A stretch of 64,000 nt of DNA, taken from contig CP143430.1 of NCBI GenBank assembly GCA_039636795.1, positions 3,348,001 to 3,412,000 on the forward strand, read 5' to 3'. This document shows positions 19,063 through 27,397 of this stretch, piece after piece. Below the pieces are notes generated by a model. The model ran no database searches. It had not been told where the DNA came from and was given only the letters and a program-made list of their open reading frames with translations. The position numbers and the translations under genes were made by a program. The stretch comes from Micrococcaceae bacterium Sec5.1. GTDB lineage: Bacteria; Actinomycetota; Actinomycetes; Actinomycetales; Micrococcaceae. The number at the start of each line of letters is the position of its first letter. Positions within the stretch are counted from its first letter, which is position 1.

Positions 19063-20427
19063 TCAGGCGGTGATGACCCGGACGTGCAGATCTTCCTCCG
19101 ACGGCGACCAGCTGGCCGGGTCCGCGTCCACCTGCGCGCCGGACCGGATGTCCTTGACCTGGTGCTTGCCGTCATCGTCAGTGAACCAAACAAACGGAAT
19201 TCCCCGACGATCCGCGAACTTGATCTGCTTGCCGAACTTTTCTGCCTTCGCAGCAACTTCAGTAGCAATACCGCGGCCGCGAAGCTGTGCCGCGACGTCC
19301 TGTGCTGCGGACCAACTGTCGTCGTTATTCAAAGCGACCAGGACAGCAGTCGGCACTGCCCTGGTAGCCGTGGCGAGTTCCTGGCTCAGGATCCGCGAGA
19401 CAAGGCGGGTGACGCCGATGGACAAGCCGACGCCGGGGAACTTGCGGTTTCCCTTGCTGGCCAAGGCGTCGTACCGTCCGCCGGAACAAATCGAACCCAG
19501 TTGTTCATGGCCTACCAGGACAGTTTCGACGACGGTTCCCGTGTAGTAGTCCAGTCCACGGGCGATGCTGAGGTCAGCGACCACCTTGCCGGGTGCGCGC
19601 TGGACCGCAGCCTCAATGACCTGCTGGAGCTCGCTCAATCCTTCCTCGAGCAGGTCATCAGTCACCCCCAGGGCACGTACCTGGTCCACGAACGAGGTGT
19701 CCTCCGTGCGGATGGTAGCAAGCTTGAGCGCCAGTGCCGCCTGCTCATCCGAGGCGCCAAGCTCGCTCTTGAGCAGCTCAGCGACTTTGCCTTCGCCAAC
19801 CTTTTCCAGTTTGTCGATGCTCCGCAGGACTCCGGCCGTATCGGTCAAGCCAATACCGCGGTAGAAGCCTTCAGCCAGCTTGCGGTTGTTGATCCGGAGG
19901 CGGAAGTCCGGAATCGGGAGGGCGCTCAGCGCCTCGGCGATGACCAACGCGATTTCGACGTCGTAGCGGAACGGCAACTCGCCATCGCCCACCACATCTA
20001 TGTCTGCTTGGGTGAATTCGCGGGCGCGGCCTTCCTGCGGACGCTCGCCACGCCAGACCTTCTGGATCTGGTACCGGCGGAAGGGAAAGGCAAGATAACC
20101 CGCGTTTTCCACGACGTAGCGGGCGAAGGGAACAGTGAGGTCGAAGTGCAGGGCAAGCGCATTCGGATCGGCTTTGTCTGCCCTGTCCGTGGTGGTTGAC
20201 CTGGAAGCTTCGTCTTCGTCGTCCTGCAGGCGGCTCAGCCCATAGACCTCTTTGTCGATCTCGCCTTTACGCAGCAACTGGCCGACCGTTTCAACAGCAC
20301 GCGTCTCAATGGAGGAGAAACCGTGCAGCTCGAACGTCTTCCGGAGCGTGTCCAGCACATGGAGCTCCACCATCCGCTCCTGGGGAAGCCACTCGGGGAA
20401 TCCGGACAGGGAGGCGGTACGTGCCAT
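19063..20427 (-). CDS. hisS: Histidyl-tRNA synthetase
   Basis: HisS charges tRNA-His. The 454-residue protein contains class II motif 2 (YQIQKVWRGERPQEGRAREF), the histidine-A motif (SIARGLDYYTGTVVE), motif 3 (GLSIGVTRLVSRI), and a C-terminal anticodon-binding domain (VPTAVLVALNNDD to the end). A block of about 20 acidic/basic residues (DEDEASRSTTTDRADKAD) is inserted near residue 70, as in other actinobacterial HisRS of this branch. The start ATG at 20427 has GAGGAG upstream. aspS lies downstream after a gap of about 95 bases. A divergent cyclophilin gene shares the upstream region. Confidence 0.97.
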   Translation of the reverse strand: MARTASLSGFPEWLPQERMVELHVLDTLRKTFELHGFSSIETRAVETVGQLLRKGEIDKEVYGLSRLQDDEDEASRSTTTDRADKADPNALALHFDLTVPFARYVVENAGYLAFPFRRYQIQKVWRGERPQEGRAREFTQADIDVVGDGELPFRYDVEIALVIAEALSALPIPDFRLRINNRKLAEGFYRGIGLTDTAGVLRSIDKLEKVGEGKVAELLKSELGASDEQAALALKLATIRTEDTSFVDQVRALGVTDDLLEEGLSELQQVIEAAVQRAPGKVVADLSIARGLDYYTGTVVETVLVGHEQLGSICSGGRYDALASKGNRKFPGVGLSIGVTRLVSRILSQELATATRAVPTAVLVALNNDDSWSAAQDVAAQLRGRGIATEVAAKAEKFGKQIKFADRRGIPFVWFTDDDGKHQVKDIRSGAQVDADPASWSPSEEDLHVRVITA

Positions 20428-20496
20428 GGTGGATAAATCTCCTCGAAGAAAGCTGACTCAGGAATGAGCGCCGCAGCTTTAAAGGCCTTTTCGGCG

Positions 20497-20524
20497 ATTA
20501 TGGGGCGGGCGTCCAGCCGGTCAT
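20497..20524 (-). promoter_or_regulatory. Candidate hisS promoter
   Basis: On the minus strand ATGACC (-35-like) and CATAAT (-10-like, five of six to TATAAT) are separated by 16 bases, about 70 bases upstream of the hisS ATG. The -35 abuts the inverted repeat at 20525-20555. Confidence 0.35.
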
Positions 20525-20555
20525 GCATAAACTATGTGCGGCAGCCAGTTTATGC
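20525..20555. promoter_or_regulatory. 9-bp inverted repeat between divergent hisS and cyclophilin genes
   Basis: GCATAAACT and AGTTTATGC are perfect complements 13 bases apart. The left arm borders the candidate hisS -35. The right arm overlaps a weak -35 (TTTATG) for a plus-strand promoter whose -10 would be TCTAAT about 17 bases on. This is the layout of an operator serving two divergent promoters, though an RNA hairpin is also possible. Confidence 0.45.
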
Positions 20556-20634
20556 TTTCCGCGCGTGCACATCTAATGCAGCATGCCCGGTCCCTGCAGG
20601 CGGCCGGCGAACGTGGACACAATCAGGAGGACTC

Positions 20635-21429
20635 TTGGCAACAAGGTCGCGGGATGACCGCGAAGCGAGACGCCGCATCCGGCAGATGGAAGCCAAGCGT
20701 GCCCTGCGGCAGGAACAAGGCAAGCGGCGCAAACGCGACAATACTGTTGCCATCGGCGCGGGCGCTGCCGCTGTGATCCTTGCGGTGGTGCTGCAACTGA
20801 CAGTTTTCAGTTCCAATCCCACTGAGGCAGAGTTCGCCGCCGCAGAAGCCGGACTGAACTCCCCTTCGGCCTCACCTTCGGCATCCAACAGCGCAGACAT
20901 ACCCAGCCCGGACACCGCAGCCGGTAAAACCTTCACCGGGGAGCTTGCATTGAACAGCGGCGTTGTAGGAGTGGAACTGAACGGAACTGCTGCTCCCCAG
21001 GCGGCCGCCGTCATCAAGTCCCTCACCGATGCCGGCTACTACAACGGAGCCTTCTGCCACCGGCTTACAACCTCTGAGACGTTCGGCCTGCTGCAGTGCG
21101 GCGCCAAGTCCGAAGACGGCGCAGACGATCCCAACTACCGCTGGGGTCCGCTGGAGAACACACCAACGGACAACACATATCCGGCTGGAACAATCGCCGT
21201 TGCCCGCTCGGGAAACAACGCCTACGGCAACGGTCATCAGTTCTTCATTGTGTATAAGGACACCACAATTCCTGCGGACACGGCCGGTGGTTACACAGTG
21301 GTAGGCAAGGTCACCAGTGGCCTGGACGTGGTCACGAAAATCGCTGCTGCAGGCCTGAAACCGGGCGAAAACGCGACCGACGGCGCCCCTGTGGCACCTG
21401 TCACGATAGACTCGTTTTCTCTGAAGTAA
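20635..21429 (+). CDS. Membrane-anchored cyclophilin-type peptidyl-prolyl isomerase
   Basis: The 264-residue protein starts at TTG 20635, which has AGGAGG four bases upstream. The longer reading from 20464 crosses the regulatory region and is rejected. A basic N-terminus (about 45 residues) precedes a membrane helix, IGAGAAAVILAVVLQLTVF. A Ser/Pro linker and an extracellular cyclophilin domain follow, with YYNGAFCHRLTTSE, GTIAVARSGNNAYGNGHQFF and YTVVGKVTSGLDVV. It lacks the arginine-phenylalanine motif of highly active cyclophilins in its classical form, so catalytic rate is uncertain. It probably assists folding of exported proteins. Confidence 0.88.
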   Translation: MATRSRDDREARRRIRQMEAKRALRQEQGKRRKRDNTVAIGAGAAAVILAVVLQLTVFSSNPTEAEFAAAEAGLNSPSASPSASNSADIPSPDTAAGKTFTGELALNSGVVGVELNGTAAPQAAAVIKSLTDAGYYNGAFCHRLTTSETFGLLQCGAKSEDGADDPNYRWGPLENTPTDNTYPAGTIAVARSGNNAYGNGHQFFIVYKDTTIPADTAGGYTVVGKVTSGLDVVTKIAAAGLKPGENATDGAPVAPVTIDSFSLK

Positions 21430-21495
21430 CCAGCCTTTGGCCCCGGTCCGGGGTGCAGTACCTTAGCAGTCCCTCCAAGCGAAAGACTTTTAGCG

Positions 21496-23139
21496 GTGAC
21501 AGACAGTCAGAAATCCGACGAAACAGCAGTAGTGGCCAACCAAGACGCAGTCGAGGCAAACAGCCCGAACGGCACTGAGGCAGCACCTGCGGCTGAACAA
21601 ACCCCCGCCGTTGCGGCCGACGAAACACCGGCAGCAACCGAAGCCCGTGCCGCAACCGAAGCCACTGCCGCTGCAGAAACACCTGCGGCAGAAGAAACGC
21701 TTGCAGAAGCAGCTGAGGTGGCACCTGCAGCGGAGGAAGCACCAGCGGCTGCGGCGGCACCGGCACCCGCAGCGGAGGAAAGCAAGCCTGCCGATTCGCG
21801 GCCCACGCCTTCCCCTGCTGCCTTCGCCGCGCGCCCCAAGGCGCCTGCCGCCGTCGTTCCGGCTGCACCCGCAGTGTCGGCCGCCTCGCTTGCTGAGGCA
21901 GCCAAGTGGGGGCGCGCCGAAGGCGATGGCCACGTATTCCTCACTTTGGATGGCGAAGAGATTGCCGTAGGCCAGTACCCGGGTGTTAGCCCTGACGAAG
22001 CTCTGGGCTACTTCGCCCGGAAGTTCGACGACGTCATTGCCCAGATAGTCCTGCTGGAACACCGCGTGGAATCCAAAGCACCGGCAACGGACATGCAGAA
22101 AACGGTCACCCACCTCCGTGAACAGCTCGCAGAGCGCAATATGGTGGGCGATATCCGTTCGGCCGAAGCACGCCTGGACACGCTGTCCGAGCAGATCGCC
22201 GAGCTGGAAAGGTCCGAGAAAGCAGCACATGAGGCAGTCCGCGCAAATGAGCTTGCCGCGCGAGAAGCCATTGTGGCGGAGGCGGAGAGCATCGCCGGCC
22301 AGGATCCTGCCCAGATCCAATGGAAGACGTCCAGTGCGCGAATGAACGAACTTTTCGAGACCTGGAAGGCTGCGCAGAAGAGCGGGGTCCGTCTTGGCCG
22401 GAGCAATGAAGACGCACTCTGGAAGCGCTTCCGCTCGGCACGCACTGTCTTCGATCGCCACCGCCGCGCGTACTTCTCGCAGCTGGACAGCAACAACTCT
22501 GCGGCCAAGGTGGCCAAGGAAGCATTGATCGCAGAGGCTGAGGCGCTTTCCTCTTCCACTGACTGGGGTTACGCCGCCGGGGAGTACCGCAGGCTCATGG
22601 ATCAGTGGAAGGCCACCCCACGCGCCAGCCGCAAGGATGACGACGCGCTCTGGGGCCGTTTCCGCGCCGCGCAGGATGTGTTCTTCAGCAACCGGCAGGC
22701 TGCAAACGAGCAGATCGACCAGGAGTACACGGCCAACCTTGCAGTGAAGGAGCAGTTGGTAGCTGAGGCGCAGGCGCTGCTGCCGATCAACGATCTCAAC
22801 GCAACGAAGAAGGCCCTGCAGTCCATTCGTGATCGCTGGGAAGATGCCGGTAAGGTCCCCAGGGCGGACATGGGCCGCATCGAGGCCGGTCTTCGCAAGG
22901 TGGAGGACGCGGTCCGCGAGGCCGAGGAGGAGAAGTGGCGCCGGAGCAATCCGGAGACCAAGGCCCGCACCAACAGCGCTTTGTCCCAGCTTGAGTCCGC
23001 TATTGCCGGGCTCAAGGAGGATCTGGAGAAGGCTGAAAAAGCCGGAGACCAACGCCGCATCAAGGCTGCGCGTGAAGCTCTTGAAGCACGTCAGGCGTGG
23101 CTGGACCAGATCCAGCGTTCAGCGAGCGACCTCGCCTGA
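21496..23139 (+). CDS. DUF349 helical repeat protein
   Basis: The 547-residue protein starts at GTG 21496. Residues 1-125 are low-complexity Ala/Glu/Pro. The rest contains tandem DUF349 units recognised by repeated W-x(12)-R-x-D-D/E-A-L-W-x-R-F-R patterns: FETWKAAQKSG, then NEDALWKRFRSARTVFDRHR and MDQWKATPRASRKDDDALWG, with a third, weaker copy near PINDLNATKKAL. Long coiled-coil helices separate and follow the units. No membrane segment is present. The family is widespread but uncharacterised; a structural or RNA/ribosome-associated role has been suggested for some members, which I cannot support from sequence. A hairpin downstream probably ends the transcript. Confidence 0.85.
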   Translation: MTDSQKSDETAVVANQDAVEANSPNGTEAAPAAEQTPAVAADETPAATEARAATEATAAAETPAAEETLAEAAEVAPAAEEAPAAAAAPAPAAEESKPADSRPTPSPAAFAARPKAPAAVVPAAPAVSAASLAEAAKWGRAEGDGHVFLTLDGEEIAVGQYPGVSPDEALGYFARKFDDVIAQIVLLEHRVESKAPATDMQKTVTHLREQLAERNMVGDIRSAEARLDTLSEQIAELERSEKAAHEAVRANELAAREAIVAEAESIAGQDPAQIQWKTSSARMNELFETWKAAQKSGVRLGRSNEDALWKRFRSARTVFDRHRRAYFSQLDSNNSAAKVAKEALIAEAEALSSSTDWGYAAGEYRRLMDQWKATPRASRKDDDALWGRFRAAQDVFFSNRQAANEQIDQEYTANLAVKEQLVAEAQALLPINDLNATKKALQSIRDRWEDAGKVPRADMGRIEAGLRKVEDAVREAEEEKWRRSNPETKARTNSALSQLESAIAGLKEDLEKAEKAGDQRRIKAAREALEARQAWLDQIQRSASDLA

Positions 23140-23176
23140 CCCAGCTTTGGGTTCATGGTGAGCCCACGTTTGTCTG

Positions 23177-23218
23177 CAGGCCCTGTACCGGTTATCCACA
23201 TGCCCGGTACGGGGCCTG
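23177..23218 (+). terminator. Hairpin after the DUF349 gene
   Basis: A 15-bp stem (CAGGCCCTGTACCGG paired with CCGGTACGGGGCCTG, one T-G wobble) has a 12-base loop. It starts 38 bases past the DUF349 stop. No strong T-run follows, so this is a probable but not certain terminator. Confidence 0.55.
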
Positions 23219-23252
23219 TACTGTTGCGGTCAGGACACGGAATGATCAATGA

Positions 23253-23855
23253 ATGGTCCCACCCGTCACAGCCCCGCACCTGCTGGAGCCCGTTCTTCCC
23301 GAGCTCTATGCACCCAGCCGCATCTTCACTTGGCCTGAATTGCAAGGCATGGCGCTGGATGGCATCCTGCTTCCCTTATACGGGAGGAGCTACGCGTCGC
23401 CCGGGATTGCAGTCACGCCCCGCCTCAGGGCCCGTGCAGCTGCCCTGACTGTCCCGGACCGGATGCGGACCAAGGTGGTGGCGGGCAGGCTTACTGCGGC
23501 GTGGATCTACGGATGCGCCAGCCCTCCAGAGCGGTTATCACTCCTGGTGGATGCCAAGCATCGTATCTCCAGTGTGCGCAGTGCCCGGGGATGCAACCTC
23601 CATGAGGTCCGGCTCGGCCAGCTGGACGTTGTAAGCCTAGGTGGCATGCTGGTAAGCAGCCCCTTAAGAACAGCCGCGGACATCGCACTGCACGTCGAGT
23701 CGGATCAGGCCCTGCCGGCACTGCGGCGACTCCTGGACCACCCGGAGCTCGGCATCAGGCTACGTTTGCTCACCCTTGCCGTGGAGGCAGCGCCGCGGGT
23801 TCCCCACAAGAAGCGTGCGCTCGCTACGCTCGCACGGCTCTTGTCCCCGAACTAG
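23253..23855 (+). CDS. AbiEi-antitoxin-like protein, orphan
   Basis: The 200-residue protein resembles actinobacterial proteins commonly placed in the type IV AbiEi antitoxin family. The match is in overall arrangement: an N-terminal tract, [36 protein letters not shown] and [12 protein letters not shown], then helices. No AbiEii nucleotidyltransferase toxin follows; the next gene, rsh, is convergent. It may be a regulator or DNA-binding relic. The start ATG at 23253 has only a weak ribosome binding site. Function is not established, and the family assignment is from memory. Confidence 0.6.
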   Translation: MVPPVTAPHLLEPVLPELYAPSRIFTWPELQGMALDGILLPLYGRSYASPGIAVTPRLRARAAALTVPDRMRTKVVAGRLTAAWIYGCASPPERLSLLVDAKHRISSVRSARGCNLHEVRLGQLDVVSLGGMLVSSPLRTAADIALHVESDQALPALRRLLDHPELGIRLRLLTLAVEAAPRVPHKKRALATLARLLSPN

Positions 23856-26245
23856 CTCCTGCGCCTGTTACCCGTGGTGCGGTAAACGTCGAAGACCCCG
23901 TCAATACGCCGCACCGCGCTGAGGACATGGTGCAAATACTTTGGGTCACCCATTTCGAAGGCAAACTTGGAGATCGCCACCCTGTCGCTGGAAGTGTGCA
24001 CCGAAGCCGCAAGGATGTTGACATGGTTTTCAGACAGGACTCGCGTGACATCGGACAAGAGTGACTTCCTGTCCAGGGCTTCCACCTGAATCTCAACGAG
24101 GAAGACACTGGACTGTGTTGGTGCCCACTCGACCTCGACGATCCTGTCCGGCTGGTCGCGCAACCCGGAGACGTTAGTGCAATCGGTCCTATGGACCGAG
24201 ACGCCAGAACCGCGAGTGACAAATCCAAGGATCGGGTCAGGGGGCACAGGGGTACAGCACCGGGCAAGTTTGACCCAGACGTCTCCCACGCCGCGGACAA
24301 TGACACCGGAATCGGAAAACTTGGATTTGGCAACCTGCGTGGGGATGCTGACCTCGTCAAGGTCCTCATCCGGGGTCTCGTGCCCACCCAGATGCTCTAC
24401 GAGCTTCTCCATGACGGACTGGGCAGAGGTGTGGCCGTCACCCACTCCTGCGTACAGCCCGGAAATGTCAACGTAGTGGAAGTCCTCGGCGACGGCAGAC
24501 AGAGCATCGTGAGTCATCAGTCGCTGCAGTGGGAGGTTCTGCTTTCGCATGGCCCGCGTCAGCGTGTCCTTGCCGCGGTCAATCGCTTCCTCGCGGCGTT
24601 CCTTGGTGAACCACTGGCGGATCTTGTTCCGGGCCCTTGCCGACTTGACGAAGTGCTGCCAGTCCTGGCTTGGACCTGCACCCTCCGCCTTTGAGGTGAA
24701 GATCTCGACCCAGTCGCCATGGTTCAGCTCGCTGTTCAGCGGCACAAGCTTGCCGTTAACACGGGCTCCAATGGTCCGGTGACCTACTTCCGTGTGAACC
24801 GCGTAGGCGAAGTCCACGGGAGTCGATCCAGCAGGCAAGGCCATGACTTCGCCCTTGGGCGTGAAGACGAAGACTTCCCGTGCGTTGATCTCGTACCGCA
24901 GGGAATCGAGAAATTCGCCCGGATCCGAGGTTTCCTGCTGCCAGTCCACCAAGGACCGCAGCCAACCCATATCGCCGTCGCGCGGGCTGCCAGGACCCAC
25001 GGCGGTGCGGTTCGGCTGGTCCTTGTACTTCCAGTGGGCTGCGACGCCATACTCAGCCCGGCGGTGCATCTCATGGGTGCGGATCTGGATTTCCACGGGC
25101 TTTCCACCCGGGCCGATCACCGTGGTGTGAAGGGACTGGTACATGTTGAACTTCGGCATGGCGATGTAGTCTTTGAACCGCCCTGGAAGTGGGTTCCATC
25201 GCGAGTGCAAGGTACCGAGTGCCGCGTAACAATCCCGCACCGAGTCAACTAGGACGCGAACGCCCATGAGGTCGTTGATGTCGTCAAAGTCCTTATCGCG
25301 GACGATCATCTTCTGATAAATCGAGTAGTAGTGCTTCGGCCGGCCGGTAATGGTCGCCTTGATCCGCGCAGTCCGAAGATCATCGGCAATCTGGTTGCGG
25401 ATAACACTGAGGCTCTTCTCGCGTTCGGGGGTGCGGTCCCCCACCATGCGGACGATTTCCTCGTACACCTTGGGGTAGAGCGCCGCGAAGGACAGATCCT
25501 CCAACTCCCATTTAATGGTGTTCATACCCAGGCGGTGCGCCAGGGGAGCGAAGATCTCCAGCGTTTCCCGGGCCTTGCGGGACGAGGATTCTGCAGAAAC
25601 GAACCGCCATGTACGAGCGTTGTGGAGCCGGTCGGCAAGTTTGATCATCAGGACCCTGATGTCCTTGGCCATGGCCACGACCATCTTGCGGACTGTCTCC
25701 GACTGGGCTGCTTCGCCGAAGCTGACCTTGTCCAGTTTGGTCACGCCGTCCACGAGCATGGCCACTTCCGGGCCGAAGTCGCGGGTGAGGTCATTCAGGG
25801 TGTAGGGGGTGTCCTCCACCGTGTCGTGGAGCAACGCAGCGGCCAGGGTGGTTCCCGTCATTCCCAGCTCAGCAAGGATGGTGGCTACTGCCACCGGGTG
25901 GGTGATGTACGGATCACCACTCTTGCGCTTCTGCCCCTGGTGACTGCGCTCTGCAACCGCGAATGCGCGCTGAATGAGGTCGAAATCTTCTTTGGGGTTG
26001 TTGGCCCGCACCGTTCGAAGGAGCGGTTCCAGAATGGGCGAGTACGGCGCTACGCCCCGGCCGGTCAATCGCGCAAGCCGGGATCGCGTGCGCTCCCGCC
26101 TACCTGGAAAGGTAGGACGCACGCCGGGAGTGTCGACTGGAACCGTACCAGCAGTCCGTCCAGCCACGCTTGTTGCCGGAACCGTCACACCGTGGTGACT
26201 GTCCTCCCCGCCCGTCGGTGGTGCCGACGTCGCACGTTCTTCCAC
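23852..26245 (-). CDS. rsh: Bifunctional (p)ppGpp synthetase/hydrolase (RelA/SpoT homologue)
   Basis: Rsh makes and degrades the alarmone (p)ppGpp. The 797-residue protein has an N-terminal tail of about 65 residues, an HD hydrolase domain with [12 protein letters not shown] and [11 protein letters not shown], and a synthetase domain with [13 protein letters not shown] and [23 protein letters not shown], helical/zinc-finger and ACT regulatory domains follow. Intact active sites on both sides suggest a bifunctional enzyme, as in most actinobacteria. The GTG at 26245 has GAGGGG seven bases upstream; GTG 26260 is an alternative five residues longer. It overlaps the end of the AbiEi-like gene by four bases in a convergent arrangement. 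Confidence 0.96.
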   Translation of the reverse strand: MEERATSAPPTGGEDSHHGVTVPATSVAGRTAGTVPVDTPGVRPTFPGRRERTRSRLARLTGRGVAPYSPILEPLLRTVRANNPKEDFDLIQRAFAVAERSHQGQKRKSGDPYITHPVAVATILAELGMTGTTLAAALLHDTVEDTPYTLNDLTRDFGPEVAMLVDGVTKLDKVSFGEAAQSETVRKMVVAMAKDIRVLMIKLADRLHNARTWRFVSAESSSRKARETLEIFAPLAHRLGMNTIKWELEDLSFAALYPKVYEEIVRMVGDRTPEREKSLSVIRNQIADDLRTARIKATITGRPKHYYSIYQKMIVRDKDFDDINDLMGVRVLVDSVRDCYAALGTLHSRWNPLPGRFKDYIAMPKFNMYQSLHTTVIGPGGKPVEIQIRTHEMHRRAEYGVAAHWKYKDQPNRTAVGPGSPRDGDMGWLRSLVDWQQETSDPGEFLDSLRYEINAREVFVFTPKGEVMALPAGSTPVDFAYAVHTEVGHRTIGARVNGKLVPLNSELNHGDWVEIFTSKAEGAGPSQDWQHFVKSARARNKIRQWFTKERREEAIDRGKDTLTRAMRKQNLPLQRLMTHDALSAVAEDFHYVDISGLYAGVGDGHTSAQSVMEKLVEHLGGHETPDEDLDEVSIPTQVAKSKFSDSGVIVRGVGDVWVKLARCCTPVPPDPILGFVTRGSGVSVHRTDCTNVSGLRDQPDRIVEVEWAPTQSSVFLVEIQVEALDRKSLLSDVTRVLSENHVNILAASVHTSSDRVAISKFAFEMGDPKYLHHVLSAVRRIDGVFDVYRTTGNRRRS

Positions 26246-26350
26246 AGAAGTACCCCTCACGACCTATTTAATTCTTCCAGTCTATTCCCGCAGGCGAATG
26301 CTTCCGCAACCGGACAGCACATGACGCAGGCGCCGGCAAGTCAAAGAGAA

Positions 26351-26376
26351 AGGACCCCGCTGTAAAGCGGGGTCCT
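26351..26376 (-). terminator. Terminator after secF
   Basis: A perfect 11-bp stem (AGGACCCCGCT and complement) with a four-base loop is followed on the minus strand by TTCTCTTTGA. It ends the yajC-secD-secF transcript before rsh. The remaining gap up to rsh shows no other feature. Confidence 0.85.
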
Positions 26377-26407
26377 GCTCAAGGACGTAATGCCTGGTGG
26401 AAATAGT

Positions 26408-27397
26408 CTAAACAGTGGCCTCGGCCCGGCGGTGGGCCACTTTCTTGGCCTGCTTCACGAGGTCCGGCTCGCCCTGGCGCAGCCAGGCATAGAGCGGTGC
26501 CGCAATGAAGATCGTCGCTGCTGTTCCGATGAGGATTCCGACGAACAACGCCAGGGAAAGGTCCCGCAGCGTTCCAGCGCCCAACAGTCCGGCCCCGATG
26601 AAGAGAATTGCTGCAACCGGAAGGACGGCAACCATCATGGTGTTGATGGAGCGGACCAGGGTTTGGTTGACCGCAAGGTTGACCTCTTCACCGAAGGTCC
26701 GGCGCGTAGAGGTGGAAATGTCCGCTGTGTTCTCGCGGATCTTGTCGAAGACCACCACGGTGTCATACAGCGAATAGCTCAGGACAGTCAGGAATCCGAT
26801 GATGGCCGACGGCGTCACCTCGAAATCACTCAGGGCGTAGACGCCCGCTGTGGTGAACATCGTGACGAGCATGCCCACCAAGGCAGAGAGTGACATCTTC
26901 CAGGTCCGGAAATACAGAGCCATGAGGACAGCAGCGAGGCCGACGAACACCACCAGCCCAATGAGTGCCTGGCGTGTGACGTCCTGACCCCACGTGGGAC
27001 CAACAAAGTTTGATGTCACCTCGTTGTCCGTTACACCGTAAGCGGTGGTCAGGCCTTCTTTGATGCGGTTGGTCTCATCATCTGTCAGCTGGTCCGTCTG
27101 AATCCGCATGGTGTTGCCCGCCACGTTCGCAACGCGGGGAATGGCACCGGATACGACGTCATGGACAGCCTTTTCGCCCAGGCCGGCATCGGTGGTCTTC
27201 ACGTTGGAAACGGTGAACTCCGAGCCGCCGCGGAACTCGATGCCGAGGTTGAAGCCGCCCTTCAAGACCGGGATCAGGATGGAGAGGGCCACAGCGACCG
27301 CAGCAATGATGAACCAGATCTTCTTGGAATCAACAAAGTTATAAGAGCGCTTGCCCGTGTAAAGCTCGTTGCCGAAGGTTGCGAAGCTCGTAGTCAT
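26408..27397 (-). CDS. secF: Protein translocase subunit SecF
   Basis: SecF with SecD uses the proton motive force to pull exported proteins through SecYEG. The 329-residue protein has six membrane segments. The hallmark motifs are NLGIEFRGGSEF near residue 50, ALIGLVVFVGLAAVLMALYF, VTPSAIIGFLTVLSYSLYDT, and VFDKIRENT in the fourth/fifth segments. ATG 27397 overlaps the secD stop (TAATG), so the two are translationally coupled. Export machinery next to ruvBAC and rsh is the conserved actinobacterial order. Confidence 0.96.
   Translation of the reverse strand: MTTSFATFGNELYTGKRSYNFVDSKKIWFIIAAVAVALSILIPVLKGGFNLGIEFRGGSEFTVSNVKTTDAGLGEKAVHDVVSGAIPRVANVAGNTMRIQTDQLTDDETNRIKEGLTTAYGVTDNEVTSNFVGPTWGQDVTRQALIGLVVFVGLAAVLMALYFRTWKMSLSALVGMLVTMFTTAGVYALSDFEVTPSAIIGFLTVLSYSLYDTVVVFDKIRENTADISTSTRRTFGEEVNLAVNQTLVRSINTMMVAVLPVAAILFIGAGLLGAGTLRDLSLALFVGILIGTAATIFIAAPLYAWLRQGEPDLVKQAKKVAHRRAEATV

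Noticed and set aside
20464..20634. Upstream extension of the cyclophilin reading frame to 20464
   Set aside because: The added residues are not hydrophobic or signal-like and cross the predicted promoter and inverted repeat; the TTG with AGGAGG is better.
21441..21453. CCCCG-GTC-CGGGG hairpin after the cyclophilin gene
   Set aside because: Only five base pairs and no T-run; not enough for a terminator call.
21496..21968. Long minus-strand reading frame opposite the DUF349 gene
   Set aside because: Cysteine- and arginine-rich composition is typical of the antisense of Ala/Glu-rich coding DNA; the plus-strand DUF349 repeats are clear.
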